This document shows positions 16,339 to 25,128 of a DNA stretch of 56,638 nucleotides, in pieces. How positions within the stretch are numbered: the first letter of the stretch is position 1; each line of letters opens with the position of its first letter. A model generated the notes under the pieces. It searched no databases. It had not been told where the DNA came from and was given only the letters and a program-made list of their open reading frames with translations. Origin of the DNA: JBDHZK01 sp039811865 (GTDB lineage: Bacteria; Actinomycetota; Actinomycetes; Propionibacteriales; Propionibacteriaceae); contig JBDHZK010000003.1 in NCBI GenBank assembly GCA_039811865.1, positions 1 to 56,638 on the forward strand, in the 5' to 3' direction. Both the position numbers and the translations under genes were made by a program.

Positions 16339-16845
16339 ATGATCGAGGCGGTGCGCGGCGACATCACCACCCAACGCGTCGACGCAGTCGTCAACGCGGC
16401 GAACTCGTCGCTGCTCGGCGGCGGCGGAGTCGACGGCGCCATCCACGCCGCCGCCGGACCCGAACTGCTCGCCGAGTGCCGCAGGCTGCGCGCGACGACC
16501 CTGAAGGACGGTCTGGGCGTCGGCGAGGCGGTGGCCACCGGCGCCTACGCCCTGTCCTGCCGCTGGGTGATCCACACGGTGGGACCCAACTGGCATCGCG
16601 GTCAGCGCTCGCCAAAACTGCTGGAGAACTGCTTCGCCAACTCCTTGGACTTGGCGGTCGGCCTCGGCGCCACCAGCATCGCTTTCCCCGCGATCAGCGC
16701 CGGCGTCTATGGCTGGGAGATCGATCGAGTCGCCGACATCGCGGTCGCCACGGTTCGCGCACGCCCGGGCATGGACGTCATCCGCTTCGTCCTGTTCGGC
16801 TCCGCCGCAATGTCCGCCTTCGAGCGCGCATTGGCGCAGGTGTGA
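16339..16845 (+). CDS. Macrodomain protein, probable O-acetyl-ADP-ribose deacetylase
   Basis: This 168-residue protein is a stand-alone macrodomain of the YmdB/MacroD type. Such proteins remove acetyl groups from O-acetyl-ADP-ribose or ADP-ribose from proteins. Conserved parts are GDITTQRVDAVVNAANSSLL, GGGGVDGAIHAAAG, the loop GEAVATGAYALSCRWVIHTV, and FPAISAGVYGW with the phosphate-binding loop. ATG 16339 lies 6 nt after GACAAT, a possible -10, suggesting leaderless translation. It is not clearly linked to either neighbour; substrate is inferred from the family. Confidence 0.88.
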   Translation: MIEAVRGDITTQRVDAVVNAANSSLLGGGGVDGAIHAAAGPELLAECRRLRATTLKDGLGVGEAVATGAYALSCRWVIHTVGPNWHRGQRSPKLLENCFANSLDLAVGLGATSIAFPAISAGVYGWEIDRVADIAVATVRARPGMDVIRFVLFGSAAMSAFERALAQV

Positions 16846-16967
16846 TCTTGAATCAATAGCCACTACTCCAAGGTGCGCGAGACCACCGGGCTGGCGGCCG
16901 GGTCGATGAGGCGCAGCCGTGCGGGCTGGCCGAGATGATGACGCGGCACAGCCTGCAGACAGCGCAA

Positions 16968-16989
16968 GGACGTTCCCGCGGGAACGTCC
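16968..16989. promoter_or_regulatory. Perfect 22-bp palindrome upstream of the MFS exporter, operator candidate
   Basis: GGACGTTCCCG (16968-16978) is followed directly by its exact reverse complement (16979-16989). It lies about 100 bp upstream of the -10-like TATGTT of the exporter. With no loop and no T-run, it resembles a dimeric-regulator operator (TetR type, for example) more than a terminator. No regulator gene lies next to it. An alternative exporter start at 16935 would place it inside the coding region, which argues against that start. Confidence 0.5.
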
Positions 16990-17099
16990 GACACCGCCTT
17001 CGCCCAAGCTGCCGGCACATCACGTACTGGCCCTCATTCCTTCGATTGATCCTGGGCGGAGCGCGGGGCTTTGTCGCAACCGCCGCCTATGTTCTGGCT

Positions 17100-19988
17100 A
17101 TGGCCACATCACGGGGCCGCTCCCTGCCCATGATCATGACGCTCTACCTGCTGGGCATTTTCATGGGCGCGATCGATACGGGCATCGTCACGCCGGCACG
17201 AACGATCATCCAGAACGACCTCAACGTGGACGAGGCGACCGGGATCTGGATGATTACCATCTACACCCTCGCCTACGCCGCCAGCATCCCGGTGATGGGC
17301 AAACTGGCCGACCGTTATGGCCGCAAGCCCATCTATCTGGTTGCGATCACGCTGTTCGGGGTCGGCTCATTGCTTTGCGGGCTTTCGCAATCCTTCGGTG
17401 GCTTCGGTTTCCTGATCGCCGCCCGCGCCGTCCAGGCGATCGGGGGTGGCGGCATCCTGCCGATCGCCACCGCGGAGTTCGGGACGGAGGTCCCGCCTGA
17501 AAAGCGCGGCCTCGCACTCGGGCTGGTCGGCGGCGTCTTCGGGGTCGCGAACATCTTCGGCGCGTCGGCCGGAAGCCTCATCCTCGACATCTTCGGCACC
17601 CACCGGTGGCCCTACATCTTCTACGTGAACCTGCCCATCTCGGCGGTCATCATCGTCGCCGGTTTGGTCTTCTTGCCCAATCATCGGGTCGAGCGCGTGG
17701 CCAGGATCGACCTGCTCGGCATCGCGCTGCTGGTCGGGATGATCCTCGCGTTGCTCTACGGGCTGCGAAACATCGACTTCTTCGACCTGGGCGCCAGCCT
17801 GACATCGCCCGAGGTGTGGCCGTTCTTGGTCGCCTTCGCCGTCTTGTTGCCCGCCTTCTTGTGGGCCGAACGGCGCGCGGCCGACCCCGTCACCAACCTG
17901 GCCTTCTTCCGCAGCCGACCCATCGTCGTCACCCTCGCGGTCGCGTTCCTGACCGGCTTCATCCTGATGGGGACGGTGTTCGTCCCCCAGTTCGCGGAGA
18001 ACTCGCTCAAGGTGGCCTCCGGCAAGGGTGGCTATTTCGTCATCATCCTGGGCGTGGCCTCGGGCATCGGCGCACCGCTGAGCGGGCGGCTGACCGACCA
18101 GTTCGGCCCCAAACGGGTGCTCGGGTTCGGTCTGTTGACGTCAGTCGTCGGGGCGGCAGTCCTGATCGGATGGGCGATCCCACAGCCGTCCGTGACGAGC
18201 GTGGTCACAGCGCTGGGGCTGCTCGGTCTCGGGTTGGGATTCAGCATCGGCTCGCCGTTGAACTACATGATGCTGGAGCACACCGAGAAGCGGGAGTCCA
18301 ACTCGGCGCTGGCAACGCTGTCGTTGATCCGGTCCGTAGGGACGACGATTGCCCCGGCGATCATGGTCGGCCTGCTCGCGCATTCCGGCGCGCAGCTCCA
18401 GACCAGCCTGACCGACTTGTTGCCAAAGGAGGTCGGCGCACCCGCGTTGCCCTATGCGGTGCAGTTGCAGGCGAAGTTCGACAGGCTGAAGACCGACCCC
18501 AACTTCAAGGACAGGCTCAAGGGCGTCACGATTCCCGACCTGACGTCGAAGACCACGATCCAGATCAACCCCACCGGAGACGGCACGCTCCCGGACGATC
18601 TGGTCGAGTTGCTTCGCACCGCGGACGTCACCAACATCACCGACCGCGTGAAGGTCGTCGCGGTCCGGATGTATGACGCGAATACGCCCGGCACCATCGC
18701 CGACATCCAATCCGGCGTCGGTCAGGCGATCGATGGGATCGAAGCGGCAGGCCCCGAATTGGAGTCCGGGATCACCAAGCTGAGCCAGAGCCTGACCAAG
18801 ATGGACGGCGGCATCGCCGGCCAGACCAAAGGCATCAATGGGATGACCTCGGGGATCAACGGTCAAACCACCGCGATCAGCAAGATGGCCTCGGGGATCG
18901 CGGGCCAGACCAGGGGCATCAACGGCATGACCGGCGGCATCAACGCTCAAAGTAGGGCGATCACGGGGATGGCGGCCGGGATCGCCGGTCAGAGCGTGGG
19001 CATCGCCAAGCTGAGGGCTGCCATCGCGGCGCAAACCAACGCGATCAACAAAATGGGCGCCGGCGTGGCCGGGATGACCAGGGCGAAGGCCGGCATGTCC
19101 GCCGGAATCGCCGGCCTGGCATCCGCCCTCGACGCGCAGCGAACGGCCCTCGCGGCGCTGAAGCGGTTCGACTCAACCATGCGCGCACTGCTGCCACCCG
19201 GCGTGACGGCGACGCCCGTGGACTTCGTCGACCTGCTCCCGCCGCCAGTCCGGGCGCAGCTCCCTCAGACCGCGTTGCAGCAGTTGAGGGGCGTCCGCTC
19301 GCTGGCGCAACTGCAGGCCAAGATCTCTGGACTCGGCGCGGCCATTTCGAGTCTGACGGCGAAGCGAGCCGCGCTCCAGCGCCAACTCACCGCGCTGGCA
19401 CCGAAGCTGACCGCGCTCACCAGCGCCCGGGCCAAGCTCATGGGCGTGCGCGCCAAGCTCGCCTCGGCGCGTCAATCGCTTATCGCCAAGCGGGCTCAGC
19501 TGATCCGGGCGAGATCCAAGCTGATCGCTGCACGCGCGCACCTCACCGCCGCGCGGGCCAGGCTGGTTGCCGCCCGCGCCGCGTTGGCCGGGGCGAGGAC
19601 GAAGCTGATCGCCGCACGCGCACACCTCATCGCCCAACGAACCAAGCTCATCTCGGCTCGGGCCTCGCTGCTGGCGGCTCGCGCCAAGGTTTCCAAGGCC
19701 AGGGACGACCTTCGCGCCGCGAAGGCGGACCTCGCCGAAACGCTGCGCCGGCTCGGCGTCCTTCGCGACGCCGTCCCCGGAGCCTTCGAGCAGGCGAAGC
19801 AGACCTACCTGACCGAGATCGAAAAGCGCCGGCCGGCCCTGGAGACCGCGTTCCAATCGACTCTCAACGGCGGCTTCCGCGACGTCTACCTGACCACCGC
19901 GATCGCATGCCTGCTGGGTCTGGCCCTGCTGACGGCCTACCCCGGGCGGGCGCGGCCCGCCAGGCGCCGCACCAGCGTCCCCGGCTGA
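17100..19988 (+). CDS. DHA2-type MFS exporter with a giant heptad-repeat extracytoplasmic domain
   Basis: The 962-residue protein reads as a 14-helix drug:proton antiporter (EmrB/QacA type). Thirteen helices lie in residues about 1-430, with motif A GKLADRYGRKP and a second copy GRLTDQFGPKR. The last helix is at about 930-948. Between helices 13 and 14, where the usual loop is short and faces outside, lie about 500 residues: a mixed region (430-570), 17 Gly-rich heptads (571-689), a Pro-containing linker, then Arg/Ala heptads (15 clear units at 775-879). Both repeat blocks have coiled-coil spacing and could fold as an antiparallel hairpin. ATG 17100 is favoured because TATGTT ends 6 nt upstream (leaderless); ATG 16935 is possible. 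The exported substrate is unknown. Confidence 0.85.
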   Translation: MATSRGRSLPMIMTLYLLGIFMGAIDTGIVTPARTIIQNDLNVDEATGIWMITIYTLAYAASIPVMGKLADRYGRKPIYLVAITLFGVGSLLCGLSQSFGGFGFLIAARAVQAIGGGGILPIATAEFGTEVPPEKRGLALGLVGGVFGVANIFGASAGSLILDIFGTHRWPYIFYVNLPISAVIIVAGLVFLPNHRVERVARIDLLGIALLVGMILALLYGLRNIDFFDLGASLTSPEVWPFLVAFAVLLPAFLWAERRAADPVTNLAFFRSRPIVVTLAVAFLTGFILMGTVFVPQFAENSLKVASGKGGYFVIILGVASGIGAPLSGRLTDQFGPKRVLGFGLLTSVVGAAVLIGWAIPQPSVTSVVTALGLLGLGLGFSIGSPLNYMMLEHTEKRESNSALATLSLIRSVGTTIAPAIMVGLLAHSGAQLQTSLTDLLPKEVGAPALPYAVQLQAKFDRLKTDPNFKDRLKGVTIPDLTSKTTIQINPTGDGTLPDDLVELLRTADVTNITDRVKVVAVRMYDANTPGTIADIQSGVGQAIDGIEAAGPELESGITKLSQSLTKMDGGIAGQTKGINGMTSGINGQTTAISKMASGIAGQTRGINGMTGGINAQSRAITGMAAGIAGQSVGIAKLRAAIAAQTNAINKMGAGVAGMTRAKAGMSAGIAGLASALDAQRTALAALKRFDSTMRALLPPGVTATPVDFVDLLPPPVRAQLPQTALQQLRGVRSLAQLQAKISGLGAAISSLTAKRAALQRQLTALAPKLTALTSARAKLMGVRAKLASARQSLIAKRAQLIRARSKLIAARAHLTAARARLVAARAALAGARTKLIAARAHLIAQRTKLISARASLLAARAKVSKARDDLRAAKADLAETLRRLGVLRDAVPGAFEQAKQTYLTEIEKRRPALETAFQSTLNGGFRDVYLTTAIACLLGLALLTAYPGRARPARRRTSVPG
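18810..19166 (+). repeat. 17 Gly-rich 7-codon repeats in the exporter gene
   Basis: The encoded heptad pattern is [G/A]-I-x-[G/A]-[Q/M/L]-[T/S]-x, for example GIAGQTK, GINGMTS, AISKMAS, GIAGQTR. Ile at position 2 and Gln/Met/Leu at position 5 give the 3-4 spacing of a coiled coil. The DNA units (21 bp) have diverged, so this is an old protein-level repeat, not a fresh tandem array. Confidence 0.8.
19422..19736 (+). repeat. 15 Arg/Ala/Leu 7-codon repeats in the exporter gene
   Basis: The heptads follow x-A-R-x-x-L-[I/V/L/A], for example SARAKLM, AARAHLT, AARARLV, GARTKLI, AARAHLI. Leu and its following residue form the apolar stripe and Arg recurs every seven residues, making this arm strongly basic. 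Looser heptads extend it upstream to about 19330. Confidence 0.8.
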
Positions 19989-20002
19989 GCCCGGGGAAAC
20001 AA

Positions 20003-20043
20003 GAGTTCGGCCCAGCAGGCGGGGGGACTGCTGGGCCGGGCTC
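20003..20043. terminator. Terminator between the exporter and sigA (convergent)
   Basis: An 11-bp perfect stem CGGCCCAGCAG (20008-20018) pairs with 20028-20038 and is extended by GAG/CTC outside a 2-nt internal loop. It is followed by TTCGTTATCT. Being between convergent genes, it may serve both. Confidence 0.65.
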
Positions 20044-20151
20044 TTCGTTATCTATTCGGCGCGTTTGCCCGGTCGAGAAGGCCCCGCAGTGTGCAGAACG
20101 GCCGATTTCCCACTCTCACTAGGTAAAAACACCACAGGCGCGGGCTCTTGC

Positions 20152-21723
20152 TCAGTCGAGGTAGTCCCGCAAGACTTGCGAACGTGACGGATGGCGCAGT
20201 TTGCTCATCGTCTTCGACTCGATCTGGCGGATCCGCTCGCGCGTGACGCCGTAGACCTTGCCGATCTCGTCCAGGGTCTTGGGCTGGCCGTCGGTGAGCC
20301 CGAACCGCATCGACACCACGCCGGCCTCACGCTCGGACAAGGTGTCCAAGACGTCGTGCAGCTGCTCCTGCAGGAGGGTGAAGTTGACCGCCTCGGCCGG
20401 GACGACGGCCTCGGAGTCCTCGATCAGGTCGCCGAACTCGGAGTCGCCGTCCTCCCCCAGCGGAGTGTGCAAGGAGATGGGCTCGCGGCCGTACTTTTGG
20501 ACCTCGACGACCTTCTCGGGCGTCATGTCCAGTTCTTTGGCGAGCTCTTCCGGCGTTGGCTCGCGGCCCAGATCCTGCAGCATCTGCCGCTGGACGCGGG
20601 CGAGCTTGTTGATCACCTCGACCATGTGCACCGGGATCCGGATGGTCCGGGCCTGGTCGGCCATGGCGCGGGTAATGGCCTGCTTGATCCACCAGGTCGC
20701 GTACGTCGAGAACTTGTAGCCCTTGGTGTAGTCGAACTTCTCGACCGCTCGGATCAGGCCAAGGTTGCCTTCCTGGATCAGGTCCAGGAACAACATCCCG
20801 CGCCCGGTGTAGCGCTTCGCCAAGGAGACCACCAGTCGCAGGTTCGCCTCCAGCAGGTGATTCTTGGCGCGTCGGCCGTCCTCGGCGATCCAGGTGTAAT
20901 CGTCGGTGTCGGTCTCGGCGACGAGCCCGGCGCTGTTGAGCTGCTCGTCGGCGAACAGGCCGGCCTCGATGCGCTTGGCGAGATGAACCTCCTGCTCGGC
21001 GTTCAGCAGGGCGACCTTGCCGATCTGCTTCAGGTAGTCCTTGACCGGGTCGGCGGTCGCGCCGGCGGCCATGACCTGCTGTTCCGGCTCGTCGGCGTCG
21101 TCGGTATCGGAGAGGCTGAAGCCCTGATCCTCGGTCAGTTCCTTCTCCAAAGTGGCCTCTTGGGCCGGCTCGAAGCTCGAGTCGTCGACTTCGTCCAAAC
21201 TGCGCTTCTTTCCGCCGACGGTGAGGACCACGTCGGACCCTTCGCGAGCGAACTTCACGTCACTGACCACCCCGGTGGTCACCGCCTCCACGGTGGGCTC
21301 GTCCTCGGCCTCCTCCTCGGGATCCTCGGACAAGGCGACTTCCTCGAGCTCGGCCTCGTCCTCCAGGTCGACGTCGATGTCGTCCTCCGCGACCTGGCCG
21401 TCAGCCAAGGCCTCGTCTTCGGCGACCGCGGCCGCCTTGGGAGCGGGCCCCTTCGCCGCCGTCCTCGGGGTGCCCTTCGCGGCCGGCTTGGCAGCCGCGG
21501 TTCGGGTCCGCGACGGTGCCGCCGTGGTTGCCGATTCGGCGGCGGGCTTGGCGGTTGCGCGCCGCCGGGCGGGCGGTGCGGCCGGCTGGGCAGCGGCCGC
21601 TGCGACTTCGGCGGCGGCAGCGGTCGGCACCGCCGAGACGGGCTTGCGACGCGTCCGGGTGGGCTTGGGTGTGCCCTCGGGGGATTCAGTTGAATCAAGA
21701 CGCTGTGCGGAGCCTGGAGTCAC
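20152..21723 (-). CDS. sigA: Principal RNA polymerase sigma factor (SigA/HrdB type)
   Basis: This is the housekeeping sigma-70 factor. Region 1.2 (DPVKDYLKQIGKVALLNAEQ), regions 2.1-2.4 (ANLRLVVSLAKRYTGRGM, LIQEGNLGLIRAVEKFDYTK, FSTYATWWIKQAITRAMADQ), region 3 and region 4.2 (TLDEIGKVYGVTRERIRQIE) are complete. The N-terminal ~230 residues are Ala/Pro/Lys-rich and then acidic, as in other actinobacterial primary sigmas, where this part is poorly conserved. The total is 523 residues. GTG 21723 is the start, with GAGAGG five nt upstream. It converges on the exporter gene; a second sigma-70 gene lies 2.4 kb away. Confidence 0.95.
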   Translation of the reverse strand: MTPGSAQRLDSTESPEGTPKPTRTRRKPVSAVPTAAAAEVAAAAAQPAAPPARRRATAKPAAESATTAAPSRTRTAAAKPAAKGTPRTAAKGPAPKAAAVAEDEALADGQVAEDDIDVDLEDEAELEEVALSEDPEEEAEDEPTVEAVTTGVVSDVKFAREGSDVVLTVGGKKRSLDEVDDSSFEPAQEATLEKELTEDQGFSLSDTDDADEPEQQVMAAGATADPVKDYLKQIGKVALLNAEQEVHLAKRIEAGLFADEQLNSAGLVAETDTDDYTWIAEDGRRAKNHLLEANLRLVVSLAKRYTGRGMLFLDLIQEGNLGLIRAVEKFDYTKGYKFSTYATWWIKQAITRAMADQARTIRIPVHMVEVINKLARVQRQMLQDLGREPTPEELAKELDMTPEKVVEVQKYGREPISLHTPLGEDGDSEFGDLIEDSEAVVPAEAVNFTLLQEQLHDVLDTLSEREAGVVSMRFGLTDGQPKTLDEIGKVYGVTRERIRQIESKTMSKLRHPSRSQVLRDYLD

Positions 21724-21863
21724 GTGTACCTCTCAACAGGGCGTGCGGTTTTTGGGCGTACAACAACCAGCTTTTGTCAATGGCTGGCGCCACCGCCATT
21801 CTGCCACGACCCCGCACCCATACCAAGCACGAGCCACGGCGGGGACGGTCCTATCCTGGGGCG

Positions 21864-23996
21864 ATGCCCGCCGTCCCGCCAGTGGCTCCGCGCCGCGCGC
21901 ACGTCCGCAGCCACCATGGCGACGATTTCGTCGACTACTACGAGTGGATGCGCGACACCCAGGCGGCTGAGTTCATCGCCTATCTGGAAGCCGAGAACGA
22001 ATACGCGTCCAGGTGCACCGAACACCTCGCCACCTTGCGCGAGAGCATTTACGAAGACATCCTGTGCCGAACCAAGCAGACCGACCTCAGCGTCCCGGAG
22101 CTTGGCGTGCACAGTGACGGCGACTATTGGTACTACGCGCGCACGGTCGAGGGCCTGGACTATCCCCGATACTGTCGCGTGCGCGCCTCCGATCGCACTC
22201 ACCTGCCGGACCCCGATGAGGCGATCGATGGCGAAGAGGTCCTGCTGGACGCCAACGTCGAGGCGGCGGGCGCCGAGTTCTTCGAGCTGGGCGCATTGGA
22301 GGTCTCCCCGAACGGGCGCCTGCTGGCCTACTCGGTCGACACCTCGGGCGACGAACGCTACGACCTGCGCTTTCGGACCATCGCGTCGGGCACCAACCTG
22401 CCCGACGTCATCGAGGGGGTTGGCCCCGGCGGCTGCTGGGCCGGCGACCAGTGGTTTTGCTACGCAAGGGTGGACGACGCCTGGCGGGCCCACGAGCTTT
22501 GGCGACACCAGCTTGGCGCCGACCAGGCCGAGGACACCCTCGTCCTGGCCGAGCCCGACGAGCGCTTCCGGCTGGACGCCGAGGAGTCCCGGGACCGTCG
22601 GCTCGTGGTGATCACCGCCGCCAGCCGGCAGACCACCGAGTGCCACCTGCTCGACGTCGCCGAGCCCACCGGCGCACCACGCTGCGTAACCGGCCGGCGA
22701 GAAGGCATCGAGTACGACGTGGAGGTCGCCGACGATCGCCTGTTCATCGTCCACAACGACGATGCCCCGGACTTCGCTTTGGCGCAGGCTCCGCTGAACG
22801 CCACCTCGGCCACCGATTGGGCGACCGTGATCCCCGGCCAGCCGGGGGTCCGCATGCTCGGGGTCAGCGCCTACGAGCACCATTTGGTGATCTCCCTTCG
22901 CCGAGACGGGCTCGCAGCCGTCCACGTGTGTCCCCGGGACGCCGTCGGCGACGTCCTGCCCGGCGCCGACCTCACCTTCGCCGAACCGCTGTATGCCGTC
23001 TCGGCAGACTCGTCGGATGATCCGAGCGCACAGCGCATCCGGCTGCGCTATCAGTCGATGGTTACGCCGCCAAGCGTCTTCGACCTGGACCTGGCCACCG
23101 GTGAGCGGACGCTGCTCAAGCGCACGGAGGTCCTGGAACACCCACAGCGCGGGCCCTACGATCCCGATGCCTTCATCCAGCGCCGCGAGTGGGCGATCGC
23201 GGGCGACGGCACCCGAATCCCGATCTCTGTGGTGTTTCGATCGGACGTATCCACCGACGCCACGGCGCCGTGCCTGCTCTACGGGTACGGCGCGTACGAG
23301 ATCAGCCTGTCGCCGACCTTCTCCATCTCACGGCTCGCCCTGCTGGACCGCGGCTTCGTTTACGCCATCGCTCACGTCCGGGGCGGCGGTGAGCTGGGCC
23401 GGACCTGGTACGAGCAGGGCCGACTGGCCGCCAAGGCGAACACCTTCGGCGACTTCGTCGCCTGCGCCGACCACCTGATCGCGTCCGGATACACCAGCGC
23501 CGATCGGCTCGCGGGGCAAGGTGGCAGCGCCGGCGGGCTGCTCATCGGCGCGGTGGCCAACCTCGCGCCCGATCGCTTCCGGGCTCTGCACGCCGCCGTG
23601 CCCTTCGTGGATGCGCTGACGACGATCCTCAAGCCGGAGTTGCCGCTGACGGTCGCCGAATGGGAGGAGTGGGGCGACCCGCTGCACGACCCGGCCGCGT
23701 ACGCCTGGATGAAGGCCTACTCGCCGTATGAGAACGTCCAAGGCCACGACTACCCGGCGATCCTGGCCACGACCAGCCTCAACGACACCCGCGTCGAAGT
23801 CACCGAACCCGCGAAATGGGTCGCGCAACTGCGGCACACCGCGGGTGAGCGGGAACATCGTCCCGTCTTGCTGAAGACCGAGATGGTGGCTGGGCACGGC
23901 GGCGTCAGCGGACGGTACGCGGCCTGGCGTGATCTGGCCTACGAGTACGCCTGGATCGTCGACCAGGTCACGCCTGGCATCAGACCACGGTCGTAG
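21864..23996 (+). CDS. ptrB: Oligopeptidase B-like serine peptidase (S9A, prolyl oligopeptidase family)
   Basis: This 710-residue cytoplasmic enzyme (no signal peptide) should cleave short peptides, probably after Arg/Lys as in oligopeptidase B. The N-terminal half is a beta-propeller that gates access (FVDYYEWMRD, DGDYWYYARTVEGLDYPRYC). The C-terminal alpha/beta-hydrolase domain has Ser555 in AGQGGSAGGLL, Asp in LNDTRVE and His in AGHGG. HVRGGGELGRTWYEQGRL is a hallmark of the family. ATG 21864 lies 6 nt after TATCCT, suggesting a leaderless transcript; longer in-frame readings run antisense through sigA. OpB versus prolyl oligopeptidase is judged from overall resemblance. Confidence 0.88.
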   Translation: MPAVPPVAPRRAHVRSHHGDDFVDYYEWMRDTQAAEFIAYLEAENEYASRCTEHLATLRESIYEDILCRTKQTDLSVPELGVHSDGDYWYYARTVEGLDYPRYCRVRASDRTHLPDPDEAIDGEEVLLDANVEAAGAEFFELGALEVSPNGRLLAYSVDTSGDERYDLRFRTIASGTNLPDVIEGVGPGGCWAGDQWFCYARVDDAWRAHELWRHQLGADQAEDTLVLAEPDERFRLDAEESRDRRLVVITAASRQTTECHLLDVAEPTGAPRCVTGRREGIEYDVEVADDRLFIVHNDDAPDFALAQAPLNATSATDWATVIPGQPGVRMLGVSAYEHHLVISLRRDGLAAVHVCPRDAVGDVLPGADLTFAEPLYAVSADSSDDPSAQRIRLRYQSMVTPPSVFDLDLATGERTLLKRTEVLEHPQRGPYDPDAFIQRREWAIAGDGTRIPISVVFRSDVSTDATAPCLLYGYGAYEISLSPTFSISRLALLDRGFVYAIAHVRGGGELGRTWYEQGRLAAKANTFGDFVACADHLIASGYTSADRLAGQGGSAGGLLIGAVANLAPDRFRALHAAVPFVDALTTILKPELPLTVAEWEEWGDPLHDPAAYAWMKAYSPYENVQGHDYPAILATTSLNDTRVEVTEPAKWVAQLRHTAGEREHRPVLLKTEMVAGHGGVSGRYAAWRDLAYEYAWIVDQVTPGIRPRS

Positions 23997-24042
23997 ATCG
24001 GGCTTGGTGCGGTCGGATCAGGGTAACTTCAGGGTCGAGTTT

Positions 24043-24069
24043 GGAACTGCTTGGGCGGGCTCTCGCGTT
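24043..24069 (+). promoter_or_regulatory. ECF-sigma-type promoter candidate for sigB
   Basis: GGAAC (24043-24047) and CGTT (24066-24069), 18 nt apart, match the SigE/SigH-type promoter pattern of actinobacteria. They lie about 30 nt ahead of the sigB start codon. In Mycobacterium, sigB is transcribed from such stress promoters. The match is to short motifs only. Confidence 0.5.
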
Positions 24070-24098
24070 TTACCGGATGGAGAAGCGAGAGGAGCCTC

Positions 24099-25052
24099 AT
24101 GATTTCCACCGCCCACCGTACCCGCGCCACCGAGGGCATCGACGGCAAGGATGCCGTCGGCCTGTACTTGGACGGGATCGCCAAGACACCACTGCTCACC
24201 GCCATTGAAGAGGTCGAACTCGCTCGTCGCATCGAGGCCGGGCTTTACGCCCAAGCACTCCTGGATGGCGACGTGGACGACTCCGAACGCGGCGAGCGTC
24301 ACGTGGCCGTGAGCGAGGACGATCTGCGCGATTTGGTGGCCGACGGCGAACGGGCGATGCAGCATTTCGTGACCGCCAACCTGCGCCTGGTCGTGTCGGT
24401 CGCCCGGAAGTACGGCCGCTCGCAGATGCCGTTGCTCGATCTGGTCCAAGAAGGCAACACCGGCCTGATCCGCGCGGTCGAGAAGTTCGACTACACCAAG
24501 GGCTTCAAGTTCTCCACCTACGCAACGTGGTGGGTGCGCCAGTCCATCAGCCGGGGCATCGCGCAGCAGGGTCGCATCGTGCGTCTGCCCGTCCACGTCG
24601 CCGAACAGGTCAACCAGATCGGTGCCGTCCGCCGGACGCTGGAGCGCCGTTTCGGACGCGACCCTGAGCTGTCCGAGGTGGCCGCCGAACTCGGCCTGAC
24701 CGAGGAACGAGTCGTCGAGCTGATCCGGCTTTCACGAGATCACGTCAGTTTGGACGCACCGGTGGAAGAGGACGGCGACACCGCGTTGGGCGACCTGATC
24801 GCAGCGGACGTCGCTCCCGGCCCTGACGAACTCGTCCTGGATGCCGAGGAGCGGGCCCGGCTGGACTCGATGCTTTCGGAGCTGGACCCCCGCTCCGCCG
24901 ACGTCGTCCGCCGCCGCTATGGGCTGTTGGACGGCCGCCAGGCCAAGCTCGCCGACATCGGCGCCGTTTGGGGCATCACCGCCGAGCGCGTCCGCCAGAT
25001 CGAACGCCACGCCATCGCCAAGCTGCGCACGCTGTCCGAACTCGCCGCCTAA
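24099..25052 (+). CDS. sigB: Group 2 sigma-70 factor (SigB/HrdD type)
   Basis: A 317-residue sigma factor with regions 1.2 (DAVGLYLDGIAKTPLLTAIE), 2 (ANLRLVVSVARKYGRSQMPL, FSTYATWWVRQSISRGIAQQ), 3 and 4 (LADIGAVWGITAERVRQIER). It lacks the long N-terminal region of SigA, as expected for a non-essential, stress-responsive paralogue; recognition sequences should overlap those of SigA. ATG 24099 follows AGAGGAG. Expression may depend on the ECF-type promoter at 24043-24069. A strong terminator follows. The stress role is from the family. Confidence 0.92.
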   Translation: MISTAHRTRATEGIDGKDAVGLYLDGIAKTPLLTAIEEVELARRIEAGLYAQALLDGDVDDSERGERHVAVSEDDLRDLVADGERAMQHFVTANLRLVVSVARKYGRSQMPLLDLVQEGNTGLIRAVEKFDYTKGFKFSTYATWWVRQSISRGIAQQGRIVRLPVHVAEQVNQIGAVRRTLERRFGRDPELSEVAAELGLTEERVVELIRLSRDHVSLDAPVEEDGDTALGDLIAADVAPGPDELVLDAEERARLDSMLSELDPRSADVVRRRYGLLDGRQAKLADIGAVWGITAERVRQIERHAIAKLRTLSELAA

Positions 25053-25078
25053 CCCGACCATCCCTTAGCTGGGCCCAA

Positions 25079-25110
25079 GCGCCCCCCGCCGTCGTGTCGG
25101 CGGGGGGCGC
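25079..25110. terminator. Strong terminator between sigB and tesB (convergent)
   Basis: A perfect 13-bp stem (25079-25091 with 25098-25110) closes a 6-nt loop and lies 26 nt after the sigB stop and 18 nt past the tesB stop. It is flanked by GGTCGTTCC on the plus side. Confidence 0.75.
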
Positions 25111-25128
25111 GGTCGTTCCCGCGCACGC

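Noticed and set aside
16935..17099. ATG 16935 as start of the MFS exporter
   Set aside because: It would add 55 non-membrane residues encoded across the perfect palindrome; ATG 17100 has a -10-like hexamer at leaderless distance and fits the family start.
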